A DNA stretch of 39,505 nt from JAJTHJ01 sp046316025 (GTDB lineage: Bacteria > Pseudomonadota > Gammaproteobacteria > Burkholderiales > Burkholderiaceae_F), in contig JBKCXU010000049.1 of NCBI GenBank assembly GCA_046316025.1, forward strand, positions 1 through 39,505, written 5' to 3'. The position numbers and the translations under genes were made by a program. Below, in pieces: positions 7,836 through 19,207 of this stretch (positions are counted from its first letter, which is position 1; every line of letters begins with the position of its first letter). Below the pieces are notes generated by a model. It did no database searches and was not told the origin of the DNA. It worked only from the letters and a program-made list of their open reading frames with translations.

Positions 7836-9071
7836 ATGAACGACCCGCAAAGCGTCCGCTTCAACCCCTGGCCGCTGATGATCGTCGCCGCGGCGACGCT
7901 GGCGATCACGATGGGGGCGCGGCAGTCGCTGGGCCTGTTCGTCTCGCCGATCAACAGCAGCACCGGCCTGGGTATCGTGGCGATCAGCTTCGCGCTGGCC
8001 ATCGGGCAATTCGTCTGGGGGGCGGCGCAGCCTATCTTCGGCGCGGTGGCCGACCGCTACGGCTCGGGCCGCGTGTTGGTGGTGGGCGCGCTGATGCTCG
8101 CCGCCGGCTTTGCCGCCACGCCCTTCGTCAGCAGCCAGTGGGGACTGATCTTTACTCTCGGCCTGCTGGCGGCGGCGGGTGCGGGTGCGGGCAGCTTCTC
8201 GATCCTGATCGGCGCCACCGCGCAGCGGTTGCCGGTGCAAAAGCGTGCGTTTGCCTCCGGCTTCATCAACGCCGGCGGCAGTTTCGGGCAGTTCGTGTTT
8301 GCGCCGCTCGTGCAGGGCATCATCGCAGCCTTCGGCTGGGCTAGCGCGCTCTACGCGCTGGCCGCCGCGGCACTCGCCACACTACCCTTGGCCTGGCCTC
8401 TGCGGCGGCGACCCGCCCCGCCCGCTGCGGCCGCCGGTGTGGTGCGTGCGGCGCCCACCGTCGGCATGGGCGAACAACTGCGCATCGCCCTGCGCGACAA
8501 GAGCTACTGGTGCCTGCACGCGGGCTTTTTCACTTGCGGCTTCCACATCGCCTTTCTGGTCACGCACCTGCCGGGCGAGGTCGGGCTGTGCGGACTGTCG
8601 GCGAACGTGGCGGCCACGTCGCTAGCGATCATCGGCTTGGCCAACATCGCCGGCAGCCTGACCGCCGGCGTACTCGGCAACGTCTACCGGATGAAGTGGC
8701 TGCTGTTCTGGGTCTACTTCACCCGCGCGGCGGCTATCGCGCTCTATCTGCTGGCGCCGAAGGAGCCGATCGTCTTCTACGCCTTTGCGGCAGTGCTCGG
8801 CTTCACCTGGCTCTCCACGGTGCCGCCGACCGCGGGGCTGGTGGCCAAGCTCTTCGGCACTCGGTATCTGGCGACGCTGTTTGGCCTGACGCTGCTGTCG
8901 CACCAGATCGGCGGCTTCTTCGGTGCCTGGCTGGGCGGCATCGCACTCGTGCAAACGGGCAGCTTCGACTGGATGTGGTATGCCGATATCGCGCTGGCGC
9001 TGGCCGCCGCGTTCGTCAACCTGCCGATCAAGGAAGCGCCGTTGACACAGATGCAGCCGGCGTCGAGCTGA
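7836..9071 (+). CDS. Major facilitator superfamily transporter
   Basis: A 411-residue secondary transporter with twelve predicted membrane spans in two six-helix halves, separated by an Arg/Pro/Ala-rich loop (RRRPAPPAAAAG) and a cytoplasmic stretch near residue 200. The motif A loop is present as GAVADRYGSGRV between helices 2 and 3. The early GARQSLGLFVSPI motif resembles the MFS group often placed near oxalate/formate and monocarboxylate carriers, but the substrate cannot be read. It is convergent with carB, with 17 bp between the stop codons. The ATG at 7836 is the natural start of the hydrophobic domain. Confidence 0.88.
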   Translation: MNDPQSVRFNPWPLMIVAAATLAITMGARQSLGLFVSPINSSTGLGIVAISFALAIGQFVWGAAQPIFGAVADRYGSGRVLVVGALMLAAGFAATPFVSSQWGLIFTLGLLAAAGAGAGSFSILIGATAQRLPVQKRAFASGFINAGGSFGQFVFAPLVQGIIAAFGWASALYALAAAALATLPLAWPLRRRPAPPAAAAGVVRAAPTVGMGEQLRIALRDKSYWCLHAGFFTCGFHIAFLVTHLPGEVGLCGLSANVAATSLAIIGLANIAGSLTAGVLGNVYRMKWLLFWVYFTRAAAIALYLLAPKEPIVFYAFAAVLGFTWLSTVPPTAGLVAKLFGTRYLATLFGLTLLSHQIGGFFGAWLGGIALVQTGSFDWMWYADIALALAAAFVNLPIKEAPLTQMQPASS

Positions 9072-9088
9072 TCCGTCGCGGCCGCGAT

Positions 9089-12298
<3,210 letters not shown>

Positions 12299-12349
12299 GT
12301 TGCTCCCGGCAGCGATGTCAGCCTTGGTTTTTTTCGTCGAATTGGGCGT

Positions 12350-13462
12350 TCAGCCGGCGTGTCGGTCGATACTCCGTTCACCAGCCAACCGACGGCTGAG
12401 GAACGTTCGAATGTCCTGCGGCTCCATCACCTCGATTCCTTCCGCGGCGACCCGATCGAGGGCCGACTGCGACTCGTCGCTTTCCGGTGGCACGGTAACC
12501 AAAATGAAGACCGCCTCCTTCACGCCAGTGCTTTGGAGTACGTCTCGCAAGAAGCGCGCTTTCTGCACCACGCGCTGAGCCTCGTCGGTCGATAGTTCAG
12601 CCGACTTGCACTCGACCAAGAAGATTTGCTCGCTTAAGCCGACCAACAGGTCGATCTCCCCGCGCGAGACTGACTTGGCTGCCAAGCTAGCCTCGTACTG
12701 CACGCGGCTAAAAATTTCGAAGTCGACCGAGAAGCGCTCGAGCATGTTCTGAAACACATGGTACGCGTACGCCTCGAACCAGCCTCCAGTCAACTGGCCC
12801 CTCCGGCGGCCGTCGATCTCGTAACGCAGGTGGAGTCGATCACGCTCGGCCAGCGGCGCACGACGCAGTTCGCCGACGACGTCCGCCAACGCGATGGATC
12901 GGGCCTCGTCCCCTCGACCTAACTGCGCTTCGCAACTGGCGACCACGTCGTGGCGAAGCAGCATGGAAAACAGAGCCACGACGGCACGGGCTTGACCTTC
13001 GCCCTGCAACCGATACGGACGACCGTCGGCGGCCAGCTTTTTCAGGCGGCTCCAGACCGTCTTGTAGACGCGAAACTCGTCCCCGATCTCCCGAGCAAAC
13101 GCGACCTCACTTTCGCTGATCTTGGCGATCGCCGGAAAGTCGAGCGAAGCGCGGTACAACCTGGCGAGAGTCGCGCTGCGCTCCTTGACGAGTTCGGCGA
13201 CTTGCCCCGCCGTCAAGCGTCCATCCGGTAAGGCGTTCCACCAAGCGCGCGCTGCGGTCCAGCGGTTTTCGCCTGCCTCATATGCGGTCAGATCGATGTA
13301 GTTCTCGCTCACTTGCCGCATCAAGTGCAACATCGCTCGCGACGCCGAGGCAAGCCGATAGAGTGACTCCTGCGCCTTCACGCCAAGATTCGGGTGGGAG
13401 GTGGCCAACGTATCGAGACGGTCCGCCAAGCGCGCGCAGTCTGCAATCAGGTCGACCTTCAT
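12350..13462 (-). CDS. PD-(D/E)XK nuclease-like protein, Card1/DUF1887-type C-terminal domain
   Basis: A 370-residue protein with no gene name. Residues 1 to about 220 look mostly helical and match no domain I know. The C-terminal part has the layout of a restriction-fold nuclease: GGWFE (226-230), then GEID (268-271) and LVECKSAE (282-289), giving a possible E230/D271/E284-x-K286 site. The GGW(L/F)E...EID...ECK spacing recalls the nuclease domain of DUF1887/Can2/Card1 proteins, which CRISPR-made cyclic oligoadenylates activate; no CARF-like N-terminus or CRISPR array is visible here. It starts 6 nt after gmhA inside the car operon, so it should be co-expressed with carA. Some stretches look less GC-rich than the flanking car genes, suggesting acquisition. 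The fold call is fairly sure; the function is unknown. Confidence 0.72.
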   Translation of the reverse strand: MKVDLIADCARLADRLDTLATSHPNLGVKAQESLYRLASASRAMLHLMRQVSENYIDLTAYEAGENRWTAARAWWNALPDGRLTAGQVAELVKERSATLARLYRASLDFPAIAKISESEVAFAREIGDEFRVYKTVWSRLKKLAADGRPYRLQGEGQARAVVALFSMLLRHDVVASCEAQLGRGDEARSIALADVVGELRRAPLAERDRLHLRYEIDGRRRGQLTGGWFEAYAYHVFQNMLERFSVDFEIFSRVQYEASLAAKSVSRGEIDLLVGLSEQIFLVECKSAELSTDEAQRVVQKARFLRDVLQSTGVKEAVFILVTVPPESDESQSALDRVAAEGIEVMEPQDIRTFLSRRLAGERSIDRHAG

Positions 13463-13468
13463 GGCAAT

Positions 13469-14059
13469 CTAGCTCGCCGCGTAGTTTCCAGGGGCAAGCC
13501 GCCGCTCGACCAGTTCGATCAGGATGTGGATCACCTTGATATGCAGTTCCTGCACTCGGTCGGCGTACTTGCCGCCGGGGGTGACGATGGCGATGTCGGA
13601 CAACTCCACGATCGGCGTGCCGTCGCGGCCGGTCAGTCCGATGACTTTGACGCCGCGCTCGCGTGCGACCTTGGCGGCAGCAATGATGTTCTTGCTGGTG
13701 CCGCTAGTGGTGATCGCCAGCAGCACATCGCCGGCGCGACCATGGGCTTGCACATACCGCGCAAAGACCTGCTCATAGCCGTAATCGTTGCCGACACAGG
13801 TCAGGTGGCCGGGGTCGGCGATAGCGGTCGCGCCATAACCGGGGCGGTTGTCGCGGTAGCGGCCGGTCAGCTCTTCGGCAAAGTGCATCGCGTCGCACAT
13901 GGAGCCGCCGTTGCCGCAGGAGTAGACGCGCCCGCCGGCGGCAAAGGTGTCGGCGAGCAGCGCGCCGGCGGCCTCGATGCGCGCGAGCATCGCGTTGTTG
14001 GTTAGCAGCGCGGCCAGTGCAGCGGCGGCGTCTTCCAGTGCGGCGCGGACCGGGTTCAT
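13469..14059 (-). CDS. gmhA: Phosphoheptose isomerase (sedoheptulose 7-phosphate isomerase)
   Basis: Converts sedoheptulose 7-phosphate to D-glycero-manno-heptose 7-phosphate, the first step toward LPS inner-core ADP-heptose. The 196-residue SIS-domain protein closely follows the E. coli enzyme: SCGNGGSMCDAMHFAEELTG, GYEQVFARYV, TTSGTSKNI and a C-terminal LHIKVIHILIEL. Its E63 and H178 correspond to the catalytic E65 and H180 of E. coli GmhA. The ATG overlaps the carA stop (ATGA), so it is translationally coupled to carA. No other heptose gene is in the window, so its place between carA and carB is unexpected. DiaA-like SIS proteins are related but lack this C-terminus. Confidence 0.88.
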   Translation of the reverse strand: MNPVRAALEDAAAALAALLTNNAMLARIEAAGALLADTFAAGGRVYSCGNGGSMCDAMHFAEELTGRYRDNRPGYGATAIADPGHLTCVGNDYGYEQVFARYVQAHGRAGDVLLAITTSGTSKNIIAAAKVARERGVKVIGLTGRDGTPIVELSDIAIVTPGGKYADRVQELHIKVIHILIELVERRLAPGNYAAS

Positions 14060-15225
14060 TGGCGCTCCTGCATCAACTTGATGAAGCGGTCGAATAGGTA
14101 CTGGATGTCGTGCGGGCCGGGGCTGGCTTCGGGGTGGCCCTGGAAGCAGAAAGCAGGCTTGTCGGTGCGGCGAAAGCCTTGCAGCGAACCGTCGAACAGC
14201 GACACATGCGTGACCTTGCAGTTGGCGGGCAGTGTCGCCGCATCGACGGCGAAGCCGTGGTTCTGCGAGGTGATCGCCACCTGGCCGGTCTCCACGTCCT
14301 GCACCGGATGGTTGGCGCCATGGTGGCCGAACTTCATCTTCAGCGTCTTGGCCCCCGAGGCCAGGCCCATGATTTGGTGGCCGAGGCAGATGCCGAAGGT
14401 CGGCAGCTCGCGGTCGATCAGCGTGCGCGCGGCGGCGATCGCGTAGTCGCAAGGCTCGGGGTCGCCGGGGCCATTGGCGAGAAAGATTCCGTCCGGCTTG
14501 AGCGCCAGCGCATCTGCCGCCCGCGTCTTGGCCGGCACCACGGTGATCCGGCAGCCGCGGTCGGCCAGCAGGCGCAGGATGTTGTGCTTGACGCCGAAGT
14601 CGTAGGCGACCACGTGGAAGCGCGCGTCGGCGAGCGTGCCATAGCCGCGGCCGAGCGCCCACGAGGTCTGGTTCCATTCGTAGGGCTCGCTGCAACTGAC
14701 GACTTGCGCCAGATCCAGTCCGGCCATGCCGGGGAAGCTGCGTGCGAGTTCAAGCGCTTTGGCCTCATCGGTGCCCACCAGAATCGCCCCGGCCTGCGCG
14801 CCGCCGTCGCGCAGCCGGCGCGTCAGCGCGCGAGTGTCGATGTCGGCAATCGCCACCACGCCTTCGCGCCGCAGGTACCCGGACAAGGTCCACTGCGCGC
14901 GGAAGTTGGAATGCACCACCGGCAGGTCGCGCACGATCAGCCCGGCGGCGTAGACGCGGTCGGACTCCACGTCCTCGGCGTTGGTGCCGGTGTTGCCGAT
15001 GTGCGGGTAGGTGAGCGTGACCAGTTGCCGGCAATAGCTCGGGTCGGTCAGGATTTCCTGATAGCCGGTGAGCGCGGTGTTGAACACCACCTCACCGACC
15101 GTATGGCCATCGGCGCCGATGGCGCGGCCGCAGAATATCGTCCCATCGGCCAGCGCCAGCAGCGCAGGCGGACGGGCATCGGCGATCAGGGCGGACAACG
15201 GGAGGCTCCTCGGGGCGTTCGTCAT
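14056..15225 (-). CDS. carA: Carbamoyl-phosphate synthase small subunit (glutamine amidotransferase)
   Basis: Hydrolyses glutamine and passes ammonia to CarB. The 389 residues hold an N-terminal CPSase small-chain domain (VGEVVFNTALTGYQEILTDPSY) and a class I glutamine amidotransferase domain with nucleophile C280 in FGICLGHQIMG and H364/E366 in GHPEASPG, completing the triad. The start ATG at 15225 lies 53 nt downstream of a predicted transcription start. The TGA overlaps the gmhA ATG. It is the first gene of the operon and the only one with a visible promoter. Confidence 0.98.
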   Translation of the reverse strand: MTNAPRSLPLSALIADARPPALLALADGTIFCGRAIGADGHTVGEVVFNTALTGYQEILTDPSYCRQLVTLTYPHIGNTGTNAEDVESDRVYAAGLIVRDLPVVHSNFRAQWTLSGYLRREGVVAIADIDTRALTRRLRDGGAQAGAILVGTDEAKALELARSFPGMAGLDLAQVVSCSEPYEWNQTSWALGRGYGTLADARFHVVAYDFGVKHNILRLLADRGCRITVVPAKTRAADALALKPDGIFLANGPGDPEPCDYAIAAARTLIDRELPTFGICLGHQIMGLASGAKTLKMKFGHHGANHPVQDVETGQVAITSQNHGFAVDAATLPANCKVTHVSLFDGSLQGFRRTDKPAFCFQGHPEASPGPHDIQYLFDRFIKLMQERQ

Positions 15226-15284
15226 GGGCCACGGCTGTGCCGCGCCCTCACCCTTCGAGCCGATACGTGGCTGAAAGGCGGCAA

Positions 15285-15314
15285 ATTATAGCGACGCCCC
15301 TCGCCGCCTCCTAA
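15285..15314 (-). promoter_or_regulatory. Sigma70-type promoter of the car operon
   Basis: On the minus strand a perfect TATAAT (-10; plus-strand 15285-15290) is preceded after 18 nt by TTAGGA, a weak -35 (3 of 6) that overlaps the stop codon of the upstream membrane protein gene. Predicted transcription starts near 15278, giving a leader of about 53 nt before carA. No attenuator hairpin with a T-run is visible in that leader. Confidence 0.7.
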
Positions 15315-16738
15315 GCGGGCGGCGCCGACGGGACATCGTCCTCGCCTGGCAGCAGTTGCAGATGGCGCACGGCCTCCTCCGCCGCCGGGTGCTCCGGATA
15401 GCGCAGTGCCACTTGCTCGAGAAGATGTCCGGCTTGCTTCTGCGCGCCGCCGGAGCGCAACATCGCCAGCGCACCCAAAAGGTAGACGTAAGGCAAGTCC
15501 GGATGCCGCGAATGGCGCTTGTCGAAGCCCCGCAGCAGGTGCACGGCCACGTCGGCACGGCCCTGTTCGAGCGCGGCGCGCGCCAGCGGCGCCACCTGCT
15601 CGGGCACGCGCGGACGCCAGTGCTTGTTGCGGCCGATCACGTCGGCCACGAGCGGCACGGCCTCGGCCGGCGTGTCGATGCGCAGCAGCAGTTCGACGCA
15701 GCGCTCGGCGTGGCTTTCGATGCGGGCGCGGTTGCCCTCGCGCAGCAAGAGCTTGTGCAGCCGGGCGTGCAGGGACAAGTCGTTGGGTCGCCGACCCAGA
15801 TCGGCTTCGATCTGGGCGATCGCCTCGCCAATGTCGCCGTCGGCCAGCATGCGCGTGACCAGCGCATCGCGCGCGCGCCGTTGCACATCGACCCGCCGCA
15901 ATCGGGTCCGCGCGCCGCGGTCGTTCTCGCCCGGGCCGATGATCACCAGATGCAGCCCGTCGGCATTCTGGTACGCAACGTAGCCGATCAGCGCGCAAAG
16001 GGCGTAGGTGATGGCCCAGAAAGCGGCGGAGAGCAAGAACACCGCCACGACAACGCCCGTGCCCAGCGTCGGCGGCTTGCCGTCGAGGGCCGATACGACG
16101 GCGCCCCACCCCGCTCCAAAAGATGCCGCCAGAGACGGCAGGCCGTAGCCGCGGAGCCACTCCGCGCAGAACACCAAGGCAAAGAGCCCGAGCAGGGGAA
16201 GTCCGATCACACTGGCCGCACGGCTCAGTGCGGCCAGGCTCACCGCGGTGGCCAGACTGCCACCGGCCACCAAGCGCAGCGTGGCAACCGGTAGCAGCAC
16301 GACGAACAGCAGCAGCCAGACGAGGGCGGACAGCCAGGCGTCGCCGCGACTTGCCCAGGCGATGCCCACCCATGCGCCCACGAAGAGCAGATTGAGCGCC
16401 ACGTACTGCGCCGCGCCGAGCCACCCGGTGCCGAGCGGCGCATCCGGATACAACGAGGGGCGCAGGAAGCCGAGTCCCGCCCGTTCGGCAATGATGAAGC
16501 CATAGCCCAGGCCATAGGCACTGGCCGCCGCGACAACGACGGCGGTCACGACGGTGGCCCCGGCGCCCAATCGGAACGCCAGCGGCAAGGATGCCCACAA
16601 CGCCGCCAGCACAAGCACGTGGAGCAGTACCGGGAGGTCGAGCGGGAGCGCCGGGAACTTGTGCAGCCGACGCCAAAACGGAGTGACCGCCGGCCGCTCG
16701 TCACCGAGTGCGTGGGGCGAGGGGGCTGCGGCGGACAC
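15311..16738 (-). CDS. Membrane protein with C-terminal TPR-like helical domain
   Basis: A 475-residue protein I cannot name. Residues about 30-265 are strongly hydrophobic, with roughly six or seven membrane spans. The soluble remainder (about 280-475) is helical and resembles tetratricopeptide-type repeats (DIGEAIAQIEADLGRRPNDLSLHARLHKLLL; VAVHLLRGFDKRHSRHPDLPYVYLLGALAML; HLLEQVALRYPEHPAAEEAVRHL). Such proteins often act as scaffolds at the cytoplasmic membrane, but that is inference. It lies between the ABC/isochorismatase cluster and carA; its stop overlaps the likely carA -35. The 169 bp upstream, to the permease stop, contain no gene. Confidence 0.7.
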   Translation of the reverse strand: MSAAAPSPHALGDERPAVTPFWRRLHKFPALPLDLPVLLHVLVLAALWASLPLAFRLGAGATVVTAVVVAAASAYGLGYGFIIAERAGLGFLRPSLYPDAPLGTGWLGAAQYVALNLLFVGAWVGIAWASRGDAWLSALVWLLLFVVLLPVATLRLVAGGSLATAVSLAALSRAASVIGLPLLGLFALVFCAEWLRGYGLPSLAASFGAGWGAVVSALDGKPPTLGTGVVVAVFLLSAAFWAITYALCALIGYVAYQNADGLHLVIIGPGENDRGARTRLRRVDVQRRARDALVTRMLADGDIGEAIAQIEADLGRRPNDLSLHARLHKLLLREGNRARIESHAERCVELLLRIDTPAEAVPLVADVIGRNKHWRPRVPEQVAPLARAALEQGRADVAVHLLRGFDKRHSRHPDLPYVYLLGALAMLRSGGAQKQAGHLLEQVALRYPEHPAAEEAVRHLQLLPGEDDVPSAPPA

Positions 16739-16907
16739 GGGGCGCGAGGGAGCGAAGACAACGCGCGCGAATTTATCCCAACCCCAGCCCGAAGGGCAGC
16801 CGCAGAGACGGGATTTACCGCAGGTACAGGCTCGTGTGCCGCGCCGCTGACTCGGCGGCTCGCGCGAGACCCCGCGTCGCCGCCCGCAGGCCGCCGGCGT
16901 TTCCAGG

Positions 16908-17735
16908 CTAGAGCTTCTCCGTCTCGCCGGCGCGCGGCTGCCACTTCATCAGGTGCCGCTCGACCCAGCCGACCGACGCATCGAGCACCAGCGCAAAGGC
17001 GGTCAGCACCAGGATGCCGGCCATGACCGTGTTGATGTCGAAGGTGCCTTCGGCTTGCAGGATCAGATAGCCCACGCCGCGCGAGGAACCGAGATACTCG
17101 CCGACCACCGCGCCGACGAAGGCCAGGCCCACCGAGGTGTGCAGCGACGAAAACACCCAGCTCATCGCGCTCGGCAGGTACACGTGGCGCAGCAACTGGC
17201 GCTGATTGGCGCCGAGCATCCTGGCGTTGGCAAGAATCGTCGGGCTGACTTCCTTCACGCCCTGATAGACGTTGAAGAAGACGATGAAGAAGACCAGCGT
17301 AAAGCCGAGCGCCACCTTGGACGCAATGCCCAGCCCGAACCAGACCGCAAAGATCGGCGCCAGGATCACCCGCGGCATCGAATTGAGCGCCTTGATATAG
17401 GGGTCGAGGATCGCCGCCGCCACCGGCGACAGCGCCAGCCACATGCCCACCGCCAGGCCGGCCACGGTGCCGATCGCAAAGGCCAGCACGGTTTCCAGCA
17501 AGGTCACCCACAGGTGCTGGTAAATGTCGGCATCGACGAAAAACCAGGTCCAGATGCGATCGAGAATCTTGACCGGCTCACCGAAGAAGAAGGCCGCCTG
17601 CCGGTCGTTGTCGAAGACGAAGGGCGGCACCAGCCCCGGCGTGGTCAGCAGATGCCAAAGCCCGAAGATCGCGAGCAGCAGTCCGATCTGCCAGAAACGC
17701 AGGTTGCGCGCGTTGGGCTTGACGTGTTTCCACAT
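16908..17735 (-). CDS. ABC transporter permease, SsuC/TauC type
   Basis: Inner-membrane permease (binding-protein-dependent transport family) of 275 residues with about six spans. The EAA loop that docks the ATPase is EVSPTILANARMLGANQRQLLRHVYLPSA, followed by the typical GLAFVGAVVGEYLGSSRGVGYLI. The ATG at 17735 is chosen because the hydrophilic start and first membrane span follow directly; the open frame continues upstream only through the isochorismatase gene in another frame. It is 8 nt downstream of the isochorismatase stop. Together with the ATPase and NMT1-type binding protein it makes a complete importer. Sulfonates, thiamine precursors or other small organics are possible substrates. 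Confidence 0.9.
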   Translation of the reverse strand: MWKHVKPNARNLRFWQIGLLLAIFGLWHLLTTPGLVPPFVFDNDRQAAFFFGEPVKILDRIWTWFFVDADIYQHLWVTLLETVLAFAIGTVAGLAVGMWLALSPVAAAILDPYIKALNSMPRVILAPIFAVWFGLGIASKVALGFTLVFFIVFFNVYQGVKEVSPTILANARMLGANQRQLLRHVYLPSAMSWVFSSLHTSVGLAFVGAVVGEYLGSSRGVGYLILQAEGTFDINTVMAGILVLTAFALVLDASVGWVERHLMKWQPRAGETEKL

Positions 17736-17743
17736 GGCCGCAC

Positions 17744-18289
17744 TCAGGCGAGCAGTTCCGCGACCGACGAGACGCGTGCGAAGCTGCCGTTGAGCGCCGC
17801 CAGATAGGCCGCTTGCACCTGCGCTGCGGGCACCACCTGCCCCTGCCACGCGAGGTCGCGCGTGGCGCAGGCGTCCGCCACCAGCGTGCACTCGAACCCG
17901 AGGTCGGCCGCGGCCCGTACCGAGGTGTCGATGCACATGTGGGTCATCATCCCGGCCACGGTGAGTTGGCTCACGCTGGCGGCGCTCAGTCGCTCGGCGA
18001 GCAGGGTGTCGCGGAACGCATTGGGAAAGCGCTTGACCACCACCGGCTCGCCTTCCTGCGGCGCGACGAATGCGTGAATCCGCACACCGTCGGTGTCGGG
18101 CAGGAAGAAGCTTGCGCCGGCACGAGTGGAGACATGCTGAACGTGGAACACCGGCTCAGCGCGCCGGCGGAACGCCGCCAGCAGCTCCGCCGCGCGCGCG
18201 GCGGCCTCCAGCGAGCCGACCAGCGGCATGCGCCCGCCATCGAAGTAGTCGTTCTGTATGTCGATCAGCAGCAAGGCCCTCGTGGTCAC
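17744..18289 (-). CDS. Isochorismatase-family cysteine hydrolase
   Basis: A 181-residue cytoplasmic hydrolase of the isochorismatase/nicotinamidase fold. The catalytic triad is D10 (LLIDIQNDYF), K86 (VVVKRFPNAF) and C119 (GMMTHMCIDTSVRAA). Family members hydrolyse amides, carbamates or vinyl ethers (nicotinamide, ureidoacrylate, isochorismate). The C-terminal LNGSFARV is also characteristic. The start is GTG at 18289, which overlaps the ATPase stop as GTGA; no ATG is in the right place, and the upstream open frame is the ATPase gene in another frame. Its position inside an ABC importer operon suggests it acts on the imported compound, perhaps an amide; that is inference. Confidence 0.88.
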   Translation of the reverse strand: MTTRALLLIDIQNDYFDGGRMPLVGSLEAAARAAELLAAFRRRAEPVFHVQHVSTRAGASFFLPDTDGVRIHAFVAPQEGEPVVVKRFPNAFRDTLLAERLSAASVSQLTVAGMMTHMCIDTSVRAAADLGFECTLVADACATRDLAWQGQVVPAAQVQAAYLAALNGSFARVSSVAELLA

Positions 18290-19095
18290 GCCGCCACCTT
18301 CTGCTGCGCATAACCCTTGAGCACTTCTTCGCGCAGCACGTCCCAGATCGCCTTGTGCAGTTCGATGAAGCGCGGCAGCACGCGCACCTCGGCCACGTCG
18401 CGAGGGCGCGGCAGATCGATCGTGAACTCGCCGATCGGATGCGCGGCCGGCCCGGCAGAGAGCACCACCACGCGGTCGCTCATCGCAATGGCTTCGTCCA
18501 GGTCGTGGGTGATGAACAAGACGGCTTTCCGCTTCGCCGCCCACAGTTCCAGCACCTCGTTTTCCATCAACTGCCGGGTCTGGATGTCGAGCGCGGAAAA
18601 CGGCTCGTCCATCAGGATGATGTCGGGGTCGAGCACCAGCGTCTGCGCCAAGGCCGCGCGCTTGCGCATGCCGCCCGACATCTGGTGCGGGTAGCGGTCG
18701 CCGAAGCCGCCCAGGCCCACGCGGCGCAGCCAGTCCTCGCCCTGCCGGCGCGCTTCGCCGGCCGGCACGCCGCGGAACTGAAGCCCCGCGGTGACGTTGG
18801 CCAGCGCTGTGCGCCACGGCATCAGCGCCTCGGACTGGAACATGTAGCCGGCGCGCCGGTTGATACCCACGAGCGGCTCGCCAAACACGTGCACGGTGCC
18901 GGCGCTCGGCTCGAGCAGGCCGGCGCCGACGTTGAGCAGCGTGCTCTTGCCGCAGCCGGTCGGCCCGACCACGCTGACGAATTCGCCAGGCTCCACCACC
19001 AGCGTCACGTCGCGCACCGCCGTGTAACGCTGCGAGCGGTTATGCCGATCGAAGAAGGTGCAGGTGATGGCGGAAAGGTCGAGGGCTGGGGTCAT
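18286..19095 (-). CDS. ABC transporter ATPase, SsuB/TauB/NitT type
   Basis: Cytoplasmic ATPase of the NMT1-type importer, 269 residues. Walker A GPTGCGKS (44-51), Q-loop GYMFQSEALMPWRT, signature MSGGMRKR (139-146), Walker B IILMDEP (159-165) and switch His in FITHDLDEAI are all intact. The SGGMRKR form and the Q-loop wording are typical of nitrate/sulfonate/taurine ATPases. The ATG at 19095 fits the usual N-terminus; the frame upstream of it reads into a 112-bp gap before the binding-protein gene, a gap that holds only a small GCCTGT/ACAGGC hairpin at 19120-19133. The 3' end overlaps the isochorismatase start. Confidence 0.92.
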   Translation of the reverse strand: MTPALDLSAITCTFFDRHNRSQRYTAVRDVTLVVEPGEFVSVVGPTGCGKSTLLNVGAGLLEPSAGTVHVFGEPLVGINRRAGYMFQSEALMPWRTALANVTAGLQFRGVPAGEARRQGEDWLRRVGLGGFGDRYPHQMSGGMRKRAALAQTLVLDPDIILMDEPFSALDIQTRQLMENEVLELWAAKRKAVLFITHDLDEAIAMSDRVVVLSAGPAAHPIGEFTIDLPRPRDVAEVRVLPRFIELHKAIWDVLREEVLKGYAQQKVAA

Positions 19096-19207
19096 TGAGC
19101 GGTGACGGCGGCGCACGCCGCCTGTGAACAGGCCTGTGGCCGCTATGACGCCCGCCGAGCCGGCTGTGAAGCGCAGCAGATAGCAGCCCGCCGCGTCATC
19201 GTCATCT

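Noticed and set aside
15222..16676. 484-codon alternative frame over the membrane/TPR-like gene
   Set aside because: Arg/Ala/Gly-rich with no hydrophobic pattern; the 15311-16738 frame has clear membrane spans and helical repeats.
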